A stretch of 64,000 bases of DNA, from contig CM000694.1 in the NCBI GenBank assembly GCA_000149225.2, positions 558,001 through 622,000 on the forward strand, written 5' to 3'. Origin of the DNA: Lachancea kluyveri NRRL Y-12651 (lineage: Eukaryota; Ascomycota; Saccharomycetes; Saccharomycetales; Saccharomycetaceae). Both the position numbers and the translations under genes were made by a program. Below the pieces are notes generated by a model. It saw only the letters and a list, made by a program, of their open reading frames with translations, had not been told where the DNA came from and ran no database searches. This document shows, piece after piece, positions 39,759 to 47,837 of this stretch (positions are counted from its first letter, which is position 1; the number at the start of each line of letters is the position of its first letter).

Positions 39759-41312
39759 TTAGTCCTTCGTACCTAAATTTCTCAGGATCGTCTGCAAAGG
39801 GCCATTTATTGCACCATCAACTTGCAATGATTCGAAAAGGTGTTCCAAATTACCTACATCACCCAACCCTCCAGCAGATTGTTTCAGTATTTGCTCAAAT
39901 TCTTGGAGCATTTCACCTTCCTCTTCGCTGTTGTGGGTTTCTTCATCTGCTGGATCCTTTACTTCTCCCCTGTATTCTTCCAAATCGTCTTTTTTGACTT
40001 TTAAGGCTTCAACGAGAAAATACTCGAAAAAGTCATCTTCATCAATATCTATGTTCTCCCTTTCGAAATACTTTTGTACCTCTTCATCCTCATCAACATC
40101 ACTTTCCTCGGCATCTGAATCAATGCCATCCTCTTTCCTATTGTTCACCCCATATAATCCGGCATTTGAATCTGCAAAGAAACTATTTAGACTTGAAATC
40201 AGTTTTTCTGTTGGTTCTATATCATCCTCGAGTTCTAACGGTTTATCAAGCCTTGTATCTTTGAAATTAAAGTGTCCTTGTAGCAAGCCGACATCATTTA
40301 ACGCTGAATTTAAGGATGCTGGGTCAACGACGGAACATTGCGTAGATTCTTCGATAGTGACCAGCTGATTATCTATCAGACTCAGCAAAGATTTAGAAAC
40401 TAACTGTCCGCATAACAAAGCTACTTCGGATTTATCAAATGGTACCTTTTCTCCATGAAGATACGTAGATAGAAAGTTACAGTGTTCAGAAGGTGCTAAA
40501 ACTTCAAGTTCTTGTGCCCTTCCCTGAAAGTTGGTAGTCCCCAATGTTATTCTCTCATCAAGGATATTCTTTAAAACCAAAGAGATTAGCTGTGGGTTAC
40601 ATTGTAATATCTTATAGTGTCGTTCATCCTGGATTGCTATAGGAAATTTTAACAGGTTGTTTAGGTACTTTTCTGGAAATCCGTCCAACATTTTTTCCTG
40701 AAGCTTCTTACTGATTTCTGGTATCTCAATGCACTTAAAATATGCCCTTTCAAGAAAATCTAATGATTCATTCATTGTTATACCCCTATTGTAATAGTAA
40801 GTTACGGGGATCATCTTGAATTTGCCTTCGTGAAGCCATAAACGATTATTGCCTACTGGATACTCGTATTCTTCTGGTATTTCCTTGCTGCATTCAATCA
40901 TTAAAAAATCTCCATCTGTGTCACAAACTTTAATGAGCAGTTGAGGTCCCCACTCTCCCGATAGCTTGTGCAATAATCCAACGACAAGCGACTCTTCTTG
41001 TTCTGCGTAGTCCTCCACGCAAAGGGATCCAAAGATATATGGTAGGCCATCGGTATTCTTGGTAATTCGCACCTGGATTCCATTGTATTGGTTCCAGGGA
41101 TAGTATTTATTCCATGGAAATATCAGCTTCTTCAGCCTAGTATATACTTTTTCTAGCTCCTGGGTTATGTCTAGTATCATCTTGTCTAAGTAAAAAATTC
41201 CAAACACTAAAGTGGTTTTCTCTACAGACTCAAAAATATTGGAGTCCTGGTCAGTATCATGCTGCCATAGATGGCATTCATCGACTAGGTGTTCAGGCTT
41301 TAGTACCTTCAT
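39759..41312 (-). CDS. Ecdysoneless/SGT1 (ECD) family protein
   Basis: A 517-residue protein matching the ECD (hSGT1) family. The fold-defining block DTDGDFLMIECSKEIP (about 127-142) followed by GNNRLWLHEGKFKMIP matches the D-DGEFLLIE..P..NR..H.G.L..IP pattern of animal ECD. The C-terminal half is very acidic (EESDVDEDEEVQKYF, DEDDFFEYF), also as in that family. ECD proteins act in pre-mRNA splicing (Prp8 biogenesis) and cell-cycle control in animals; the human gene was found by complementing a yeast gcr2 mutant. To my knowledge S. cerevisiae has no orthologue, and it lies between YPL150W and ATG5, which adjoin there. Function here is by family only. Confidence 0.78.
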   Translation of the reverse strand: MKVLKPEHLVDECHLWQHDTDQDSNIFESVEKTTLVFGIFYLDKMILDITQELEKVYTRLKKLIFPWNKYYPWNQYNGIQVRITKNTDGLPYIFGSLCVEDYAEQEESLVVGLLHKLSGEWGPQLLIKVCDTDGDFLMIECSKEIPEEYEYPVGNNRLWLHEGKFKMIPVTYYYNRGITMNESLDFLERAYFKCIEIPEISKKLQEKMLDGFPEKYLNNLLKFPIAIQDERHYKILQCNPQLISLVLKNILDERITLGTTNFQGRAQELEVLAPSEHCNFLSTYLHGEKVPFDKSEVALLCGQLVSKSLLSLIDNQLVTIEESTQCSVVDPASLNSALNDVGLLQGHFNFKDTRLDKPLELEDDIEPTEKLISSLNSFFADSNAGLYGVNNRKEDGIDSDAEESDVDEDEEVQKYFERENIDIDEDDFFEYFLVEALKVKKDDLEEYRGEVKDPADEETHNSEEEGEMLQEFEQILKQSAGGLGDVGNLEHLFESLQVDGAINGPLQTILRNLGTKD

Positions 41313-41424
41313 TTTCGTGCGGGTGAATTCTTCAGGTATTAGGATTTAAATTCAAGGAGATGAGTTTCCCAAAGTCGATCATCGAAAACTTTACAGTTGT
41401 CAATACAACGCAAAAAGCAACATC

Positions 41425-42309
41425 ATGGAAAAAGTACGAAAACTAATATGGGAAGGTTTATTAAATGTGGAAGTTGCAATAGACAATGAATTGGCCATAC
41501 CCGGCACCCCTAGAGATGAGTGTTTAGTGCACTTGAGAATTCCGCGGGATTCATACTTAGTGATATACCTACCAACAATCCTACATAAGCTGAGGGATGT
41601 GCTAAAAGATGATACGCTAGATGCATTTAAAGGTTGGTGGTTTGGAATGGAAAATGTCTTTTTGTATTGGAATCATCCTGTTGGGGTGTTGTACGATTCA
41701 TTGAGCGGGTTGAATCCCGCATTAAGGAAGGCGAATACAGCCACCAACGAATTCATCAACGTTTGGAAGATAACTTTATCTCATAGAGATGAGATTCCCT
41801 CCGGAATGATCCCAATAATTTACGGAACTAAACAAATCCAAGAGTTTTGGATGCACCAATGGAAACAGGCATGCTTCATTCTAAATGGTTCTTCAAAACA
41901 AGTTATGTCTCTATCGATGTCGGATTCGATGCAGTTTTGGGAGGGAGTTTTACAAAGAGACGATAGAGCGTTTCAATCTATTTCAGAAAAGATCATTCCT
42001 GGTGCCAATGCAATCAGAAACATTCCGTTGAAAATCCACCAAACGCTACCAGAAGTTAAAGTTGTCCAACCAACAGTCAAAGCAACAAACAGAGAAAAAA
42101 ATACGACATTGGGCGAAGTGTTACACAAGGAGTTTCCACAGTGGTTTCCCAAGTGTGGAGGAACACCAGAGTTGGCGAAGCCTATCATTCAAGGTATTGA
42201 AGTTCCTCTGGAATTTTCACTCACCGATCTCTATTACAAACTCTTAAGTCTCGACGGGTTCCTGCACGTATCCATCTGTTTGATATCTTCTGAAGAAAAT
42301 GCAAAATGA
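41425..42309 (+). CDS. ATG5: Autophagy protein Atg5
   Basis: Acceptor of the ubiquitin-like Atg12; the Atg12-Atg5-Atg16 complex drives Atg8 lipidation. It has 294 residues, the same as S. cerevisiae. Conserved blocks: IWEGLLNVEVAID at the N-terminus, WNHPVGVLYDSLSG (about 91-104), and FWMHQWKQACFILNGSSK, where Lys147 is the Atg12 acceptor equivalent to Lys149. The C-terminal ubiquitin-like domain ends with LYYKLLSLDGFLHVSI. Close to the ECD-family gene in divergent arrangement (112 bases). Confidence 0.97.
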   Translation: MEKVRKLIWEGLLNVEVAIDNELAIPGTPRDECLVHLRIPRDSYLVIYLPTILHKLRDVLKDDTLDAFKGWWFGMENVFLYWNHPVGVLYDSLSGLNPALRKANTATNEFINVWKITLSHRDEIPSGMIPIIYGTKQIQEFWMHQWKQACFILNGSSKQVMSLSMSDSMQFWEGVLQRDDRAFQSISEKIIPGANAIRNIPLKIHQTLPEVKVVQPTVKATNREKNTTLGEVLHKEFPQWFPKCGGTPELAKPIIQGIEVPLEFSLTDLYYKLLSLDGFLHVSICLISSEENAK

Positions 42310-42376
42310 AATGATATTTTATAAATCTACAGAAACACGTCATCTTAAAAATATGGAAAATATACACGGAAGACAA

Positions 42377-44225
42377 TCATTTGGGAACATCAAAGACAGC
42401 CTGTAGCCAAACTCGATACATTTTTAATTGCCTCTTTCTATTAACCAGTAATCTTCTGTCGGTACCAATCTTGTTCTCGGTAAAATACTTCTTAGTAAAA
42501 ATATTCCTTAACTCTTCTTCGGTGAAAAAATATACTCTGGTACCATCGCCTCTGATGTAAAAGTTGTCATCCAATAACCTGTTTTTTTTGAATCTAACTT
42601 GAGCCAAATCATATCTACCGTAGTCCCTAAACAGAATTTTACCACCGGGCTTCAAAAGCTTGTGTAAATTGTCTACAGCCTGCGCCCACTGGGTTGGGGC
42701 TAGTGCACTGAAAACAAAAATCATAACGGCGACATCAACTGAATGAGGCTCTACGGTTTCGGGCAAATTACCTTCTGGGTTGGCCAAATCCCATACAGCA
42801 GCATGGGCGTATTTGGAATTAAAGTGTTCAGAACTTTTAACTAGATCAACAGCTTTTGGCGCAAAATCGGCACCAATAATTCTCAAACTTTCGTTTTCGT
42901 TTTCACTCAAAATTGGGAACATTGTATTTCCAGCACCACAACCAATTTCAAGGATTGTAACCGGGCCAGCATCCTTTTTAGTGGCTGCATAGAGAGATGG
43001 GAACTCGATCTGTAACCACTTTCTATCTTTAAAGAAATTCTCTTTGTTATTTTTGTAAAAAATGTCCCAATACCGAGCCGGGTTTTCATTGTAAAGCTTC
43101 TTATCAAAATCACGTACAGGATTTTTGTATTGCTCGCGAATTTTTTCCTCGGCAGCCTGGACCTGTTCTTCACCCCATTCGACATTATCCCAAGCATTAT
43201 GGGCCCAAATTTCCGATTCATTCTTTAGCTCACGCTGTCCAAATTGGAATGGATCATCACGGCCCAAACGAGATTTTGACTCAGTCGATTCCCCTCCTTC
43301 CACGTTGGTTGATTCCCTAGTTCCCACTTCATCTTCAATCTTGGTTGTGTTTTCTTTTTCGTGCTCGATGGCTTCTGCAGTTTCTTCACAGATTTCCTTA
43401 GTAAAGGCATCTAGTTCTTCTTGTTTGGTGAATTTAGTCTTGCCTAAGGTTATTAGAATCCTCTTGGGCAATAACTTCCAAGTCTTCTACCGCACCGTAA
43501 CCTTGCTCTTCTGAAGAGCCGGCGGCTTTCTTTTTCTTATTCTTTTTCTTCTTGTTTTTCTTTTTCTTATTTTTGGATGGTCCAGCAGCAGTTTCATCAC
43601 TAGAGTCCTCTATTCTTTCTGCGGAAGTGTGATCGTTTGTTTTGTTTGGTCCTTCACTCAACTCCTCTTGAGATTCTTCAGTGGTTTTCTCTTCTTCTTT
43701 TTCTTCTTCTTCTTCCTTTTCGACGGATTTTTCATCTAATTGCCTGGGTGGTTCTTCAGTGATCTCGTCATCTGGCACTTCAGTTACTTTGTCAGTATCT
43801 TTTTCCTCAACAGCTTCGACGCCGACAGAATCATTACTAACTTCAGTTGCTACCGGAGATTCCTCAATGCTTTCGGCAGGTTCTTCAACTGGTATTTCAA
43901 TTGAGATCTCCTGCTCATGTTGTTCATGTTGTTCATGTTGTTCATGTTGTTCATGTTGTTCATGTTGTTCATGTTGTTCATGTTGTTCATGTTGTTCATG
44001 TTGTTCATGTTGTTCATGTTGTTCATGTTGTTCATGTTGTTCATGTTGTTCATGTTGTTCATGTTGTTCATGTTGTTCATGTTGTTCATGTTGTTCATGT
44101 TGTTCTCGTTGTTGTTGCGAGGAAGCGTCGTCTTCCTTAGTAGAGGAGCCGTTGGCCAAAGTTTCCGGAATGCCTTCCTTCTTAGCTATGGTTTCGAATT
44201 TTTTAATCAAGTCAGCAACACCCAT
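42377..44225 (-). CDS. ABP140: Abp140/Trm140 (actin-binding tRNA m3C methyltransferase), expressed by +1 frameshift
   Basis: Two overlapping frames make one protein by +1 ribosomal frameshifting. Frame 1 (44225 to 43446, 260 codons) starts MGVADLIKKFETIAKKE, the Lifeact actin-binding peptide with three substitutions, followed by a repeated HEQ tract, an acidic Ser/Thr/Glu region and lysine-rich clusters. Frame 2 (43444 to 42377, 355 codons) holds the SAM methyltransferase (ILEIGCGAGNTMFP) that makes 3-methylcytidine at position 32 of tRNA-Thr. The junction is CTT-AGG-C at 43442-43448, skipping the A at 43445; the fused product would be 615 residues (S. cerevisiae 628). Without shifting, frame 1 stops four codons later. 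Neighbour of MET7 on S. cerevisiae chromosome XV. Confidence 0.95.
43442..43448 (-). other. Programmed +1 frameshift heptamer CTTAGGC
   Basis: Reads CTT AGG C in frame 1 of ABP140, identical to the heptamer used by S. cerevisiae ABP140 (and by Ty1). In the known mechanism the slow-decoded AGG lets the Leu-tRNA slip from CTT to TTA, so translation continues with GGC AAG ACT. The downstream frame (GKTKFTKQEE) begins exactly there. Confidence 0.92.
43915..44105. repeat. 9-base tandem repeat (about 21 units) inside ABP140
   Basis: On the + strand the unit is TCATGTTGT, encoding Glu-Gln-His on the minus strand. About 21 near-identical units follow the Lifeact region of Abp140. Uniformity at the nucleotide level points to recent expansion, and copy number is likely to vary among strains. 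Confidence 0.92.
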
Positions 44226-44541
44226 CTTGATTTTGGTCCAATTAGATCAATGGTTCAATTTTTCGAGCAAACTTTGAGACACCAATTGAGATGACTACCA
44301 CCAGCTTCTAGGTTCAAACTTCGGGAACGAAAAATTTTCACCAAGGAAGAGAAAAACTGATCTTCCATACAACCTCGATCACGTGACCCAACAAGACCAA
44401 CACAATTGAATCCTAAAGATGAGTAGAGAGAAGGGACTTCAGTTTACTTTCATATACAGTTTGAAATGATGGTTTGGCACCATTTCTCGCAATGCATTTC
44501 CACCAACCAGTTGGTGGCAAAGGAGTTCTAGAGAGACAGAT
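44226..44541. other. ABP140 promoter and PPT2 3' region
   Basis: Contains ATCACGTGAC (Cbf1-type, near 44388) and two small hairpins: GAAATG/CATTTC around 44463-44486, and the perfect CCACCAAC/GTTGGTGG with a 2-base centre (44500-44517) just past the PPT2 stop, which could mark its 3' end. No gene seen. Confidence 0.45.
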
Positions 44542-45090
44542 TTAGCTGTTTTTGACGTGACAAACAAAAGAAATCAAATAATTACCATCATGGGATATAC
44601 TTATTAAAAACTCACTCCCATCGATGTACTCTCGCGTAAAATCCCTATAGTCCCGATCTTCAGTTGAGCTGGTAATTCGTTTAATTAAAGGTTTTCCATT
44701 CAAGTCATTTGTCTTGTAAAAAAGCTTGGTATAAATGGTTTGGGCTGGCGGTAATTGACCAGTTTTGACGTTACTGGACAAGCTCTTGTAAATCGCTTCC
44801 TTTGTAGCCCAAATCCCGGAAATATAACATGCCAACTGATTCTCTTGTTTTGGAAATTCGGACCTTCTTCTGAGTTCCTCAATTTCTAGTGGATGCATAA
44901 ACTTACCCAGTATCTTAAAGATCTTGGAATTTCGTTGTTGCAATGGATACTTTTCCAGTAGCTGGGCAAACCGGGGTATATGAACTATATCGGTGCCAAT
45001 GCCCAAAATATTCGATGAAGGCGAAAATTTAGGGTTAAAACCCAGACTTTTCTGTAGACATTTATTCAATGATAATCGACTTTTAATCAT
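44542..45090 (-). CDS. PPT2: Mitochondrial phosphopantetheine:protein transferase
   Basis: Transfers 4'-phosphopantetheine to the mitochondrial acyl carrier protein Acp1, needed for lipoic acid synthesis and respiration. It has 182 residues from the ATG at 45090 (S. cerevisiae 173); the frame upstream begins only with GTG. The N-terminal 28 residues are basic and acid-free (presequence-like). ACPS motifs: GIGTDIVHIPRF (about 31-42), the Mg-binding acidic residue in HPLEIEEL, and WATKEAIYKSL (about 96-106). Position on the chromosome XVI track (ATG5-PPT2-PXA1) is conserved. Confidence 0.93.
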   Translation of the reverse strand: MIKSRLSLNKCLQKSLGFNPKFSPSSNILGIGTDIVHIPRFAQLLEKYPLQQRNSKIFKILGKFMHPLEIEELRRRSEFPKQENQLACYISGIWATKEAIYKSLSSNVKTGQLPPAQTIYTKLFYKTNDLNGKPLIKRITSSTEDRDYRDFTREYIDGSEFLISISHDGNYLISFVCHVKNS

Positions 45091-45329
45091 CCAAGATAGT
45101 ACCTCTATCACGATTTGGCATTACACATGGTGTAATTATTAGATTAAAGTTACAATTGATGCACAAGGCTGTAAAACTCTGAAAAGCAATCAGCCTCACT
45201 AATAACGGACATTATGAGGACCATAACATTATAGCATATATATCAAATGCAGGGACTCAAAAGAGAATGGAGTAGATGAATAAACATTTGAAAAAGGGGA
45301 CAACTTTTTAGCTCTATATATATTGCTTT

Positions 45330-46004
45330 CTACAAATGAAGGTCTTTCAACAGTTCTTGTTCTACGTTAGTTAGATTTTTACCAAAAAGGATTGCGTCGA
45401 CACGCTCATCATGCCCTTTCAGCAGAGCAGCTTTAGGTAAATATCCGATTCTGTCAAATTTGAAACGATCCCAAATTTTCCAGCTCGCAGTGTTGGTCAC
45501 AAATACCAAGTTAAATACAGAGTATTTGTATCCCAATAGAGGAGCCCATTTCAGGTATACTTGAGCCAGGCGATATCCGATTTTTTTACCTCTATGGGAG
45601 TGGTTTACCATAAACCCAGCATTACAGTTGTGTGAACAACGGCCAGGATAGTTTGGCTTGATATAAAATGTTCCTAAAAAAATACTGTCCCAATCGGTCC
45701 AAGTAGGGTCAATTTCGGTATTTGCAGTTCTCAACACAACAACACAAAAGGAGTGAAACCAATACTTGATGTATTCTTCTAGTGTTGATTTTTCAGCTTG
45801 AGGATATGTGTCACCTCTTTCGATTTCGTCATTGAACTGCTTAAACATATGTTCTACCAGGCCGCGTGGGACATCGTTATGCGAGTAGACAGGAAATGCG
45901 GTTGCCACGACATCCGAGTTTGGCAAAGTAAATTGTAAAGGTTCGGTGATAGTTTGAAGAGATTCAAAAAAAACTGGACCGTTGCGTAGTTCTTTGACAC
46001 TCAT
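45330..46004 (-). CDS. MPR1: Mpr1-type N-acetyltransferase
   Basis: A 224-residue GNAT enzyme that follows Mpr1 of S. cerevisiae strain Sigma1278b (229 aa) along its whole length: LRNGPVFFESL, EPLQFTLPNSD, the SHNCNAGFMVN and SHRGKKIGYRLAQVYLKW acetyl-CoA block (about 129-152), and VFVTNTASWKIWD. Mpr1 acetylates the proline analogue azetidine-2-carboxylate and pyrroline-carboxylate/glutamate-semialdehyde, linking proline to arginine synthesis and oxidative-stress tolerance. S288C lacks the gene. A TATATAA lies about 165 bases upstream (near 46170), with CA and GA microsatellites between (46080-46125). Confidence 0.93.
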   Translation of the reverse strand: MSVKELRNGPVFFESLQTITEPLQFTLPNSDVVATAFPVYSHNDVPRGLVEHMFKQFNDEIERGDTYPQAEKSTLEEYIKYWFHSFCVVVLRTANTEIDPTWTDWDSIFLGTFYIKPNYPGRCSHNCNAGFMVNHSHRGKKIGYRLAQVYLKWAPLLGYKYSVFNLVFVTNTASWKIWDRFKFDRIGYLPKAALLKGHDERVDAILFGKNLTNVEQELLKDLHL

Positions 46005-46079
46005 TAGGAATTATGAAGCTGCGGATCGTGATGATGATTTGCTTGGGCCGACCTTAACCTTACTACAGTGTAGCGACCG

Positions 46080-46125
46080 ACACACACACAGAGAGAGAGA
46101 GGGAGAGAAAAAAAGAGAGATTGAT
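46080..46125. repeat. (CA)n/(GA)n compound microsatellite
   Basis: CACACACA followed by GAGAGAGAG and GA-rich sequence in the MPR1 5' leader/promoter region. Confidence 0.75.
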
Positions 46126-46405
46126 GAAAAGGAAAAGCAGATACTCGAGAACTATTGTTTCCTCACTTACTTATATAAAGTGTCGACTCCGTTAGCCCTG
46201 ATTGGTTTTTTTTGAAAAAAAGCTATTACTCATGATATTTACGTGGAAAAAGGGCCAGATAAGGTATCGTTTCCGAAGTTGGCTGCAAATGTAAATAAGG
46301 TTCCCAGAAGAAACAAAAAAAAACGGAAGTAGGCAATAAAACCGTTCTTCGGAATAGTGGGAATTCCATGTTGCACAAATACTAGTCTACGTGGCAATGC
46401 TAGTT

Positions 46406-47269
46406 TTATAGATCGAATTCTTTGATAAATTCGGAAACCATGTTGCACAAATATTCTTGTGGCTCTTTCTGTTTCACGTTGTGCGAGGCACCAGGGATCA
46501 ATCCGGAATTTTTTGACCAACACTTTGGATTGCTATGATTTTCCCATTTACCTAACAATGCATGCTTGTCCACGGATTGAGGCACGAATTCGTCAGCCTC
46601 GGAGTATGCGACTAAGAAAGGCTTGTTCAATTTACCAAACGTACTACTTATGGTTTCCTCGGCCAAATCACTTGAGAAGTAGTCATCATCACCACCGGGA
46701 ACCATGATTGAACACCATCTATAGGCAGTGATTGGAGTTTTATCCGCTCTACGAGCAAACTCTGCAGGCAGTAGCTCATCACCACGCCCATCTGACAATA
46801 ATTGCTGGGCTTCAGAATTCAACCTCTCTTGGGCCTGCGGATCGATTTCCGAAGCAAAAGACTCTCTATCAGATACCGAGCCCTGCAGAATACCAGCATC
46901 TATGGTATCCCCATGGTTTAGCAAATAGTGGATGGTATCTTGCGAACCCGTGGAATGGCCCATAAGTACAATCTTTTCACGAGAGCCACCCTGCTCGGAT
47001 TTCAAATAGTCTACCAAGGCTCTGATGCCTTCAATATCATCGGTTAAGGAAGAGGTACCCCAGCCCTTGAAACTACTATCTAACTGGATTTGAACTAGAG
47101 ACCAATTCAAAGTAGCCAATTTGTCCACTAAGATAGGTATGTAGGGAACAGTCAGAAGCCCGTCGCCCATTCCACCTACAAAAATAAGAACCTTTTTGCG
47201 AAGAGTCGGCGTAAATTCAAAGGCCACCTTTCTTGGATTGTAATGATGTAAAATACCCGGATACGACAT
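46406..47269 (-). CDS. DUF1749 alpha/beta hydrolase
   Basis: A 287-residue alpha/beta-hydrolase fold protein of the DUF1749 (UPF0613) type found in many fungi, including S. pombe. VLIFVGGMGDGLLTVPY (about 27-43) is the oxyanion/first strand region. GHSTGSQD holds the nucleophile Ser106, and a candidate His lies in PGASHNVK near residue 268. The acid is probably in AYSEADEFVPQ. No signal peptide. Substrate unknown. S. cerevisiae has no gene at this place between PPT2 and PXA1. A Gcn4-type ATGAGTCA (47406-47413) lies in the 568-base divergent promoter shared with PXA1. Confidence 0.8.
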   Translation of the reverse strand: MSYPGILHHYNPRKVAFEFTPTLRKKVLIFVGGMGDGLLTVPYIPILVDKLATLNWSLVQIQLDSSFKGWGTSSLTDDIEGIRALVDYLKSEQGGSREKIVLMGHSTGSQDTIHYLLNHGDTIDAGILQGSVSDRESFASEIDPQAQERLNSEAQQLLSDGRGDELLPAEFARRADKTPITAYRWCSIMVPGGDDDYFSSDLAEETISSTFGKLNKPFLVAYSEADEFVPQSVDKHALLGKWENHSNPKCWSKNSGLIPGASHNVKQKEPQEYLCNMVSEFIKEFDL

Positions 47270-47837
47270 CCTTCCCTTATGTTGATTGATATTTCAGCAA
47301 AAGACAGAAGATGTTTAGAGATAGTTAAAAATGACTTTATCACCTACTTATAGTCTTACTGGTGACACAACAAACGGCAGCGGAAAAAAAAAAGAACCGA
47401 CCCAGATGAGTCAGCTATAGTGTGAGATTTCGGGTATCAAAGTGGAAATCATCGCCTTACCGACCAGTCAAGCTCAGAAGTCTTCGAGAATATGGTAGAC
47501 CTGTGCAATTCAAAACTAAGGCTGAAGTAACTTCAATATATTCCATAGGTCCTGTGACCTCTTTTTATGCCCGCAAGGGCATAAAAAGAGGCTTCCGGCA
47601 CGGGATATAGACTATTATCATTTGGAACGACCAGTTGGGGATTTATCCTTTAGGGATGCGGCTGTAGTCAGGCGGGTGTGTCAGCGCTGCCGCCTTGGAG
47701 AACAAGGATAGAGAACATATATATATGGGCATGCCCTGGAATAAGGAGATTAAGGACCTGAACATTCTACTTTCGTATCTTTATAAAAACAAACTCGATA
47801 GAAAAACAGAATTAAAACAAATTTTGCAAAAGCAGTG
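47270..47837. other. Divergent DUF1749/PXA1 promoter with a strong hairpin
   Basis: Holds a perfect Gcn4/AP-1-type site ATGAGTCA (47406-47413), a perfect 15-base inverted repeat with a GCAA loop (47558-47591), and a TATATATATA box near 47718. No exact oleate-response element was found by eye. Confidence 0.5.
47558..47591. repeat. Perfect 15-bp hairpin with GCAA loop
   Basis: CCTCTTTTTATGCCC (47558-47572) and GGGCATAAAAAGAGG (47577-47591) are exact complements around GCAA, a GNRA-type tetraloop if transcribed. It sits 247 bases upstream of PXA1. Confidence 0.9.

Noticed and set aside
42377-44225. ABP140 as a frameshifted pseudogene
   Set aside because: The overlap falls precisely on the known CTT-AGG-C recoding site, and both halves are well preserved.
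43847-44294. Long Cys/Ser, Val/His and Met/Leu/Phe repeat frames on both strands
   Set aside because: These are shadows of the 9-base ABP140 repeat, which is open in all frames.
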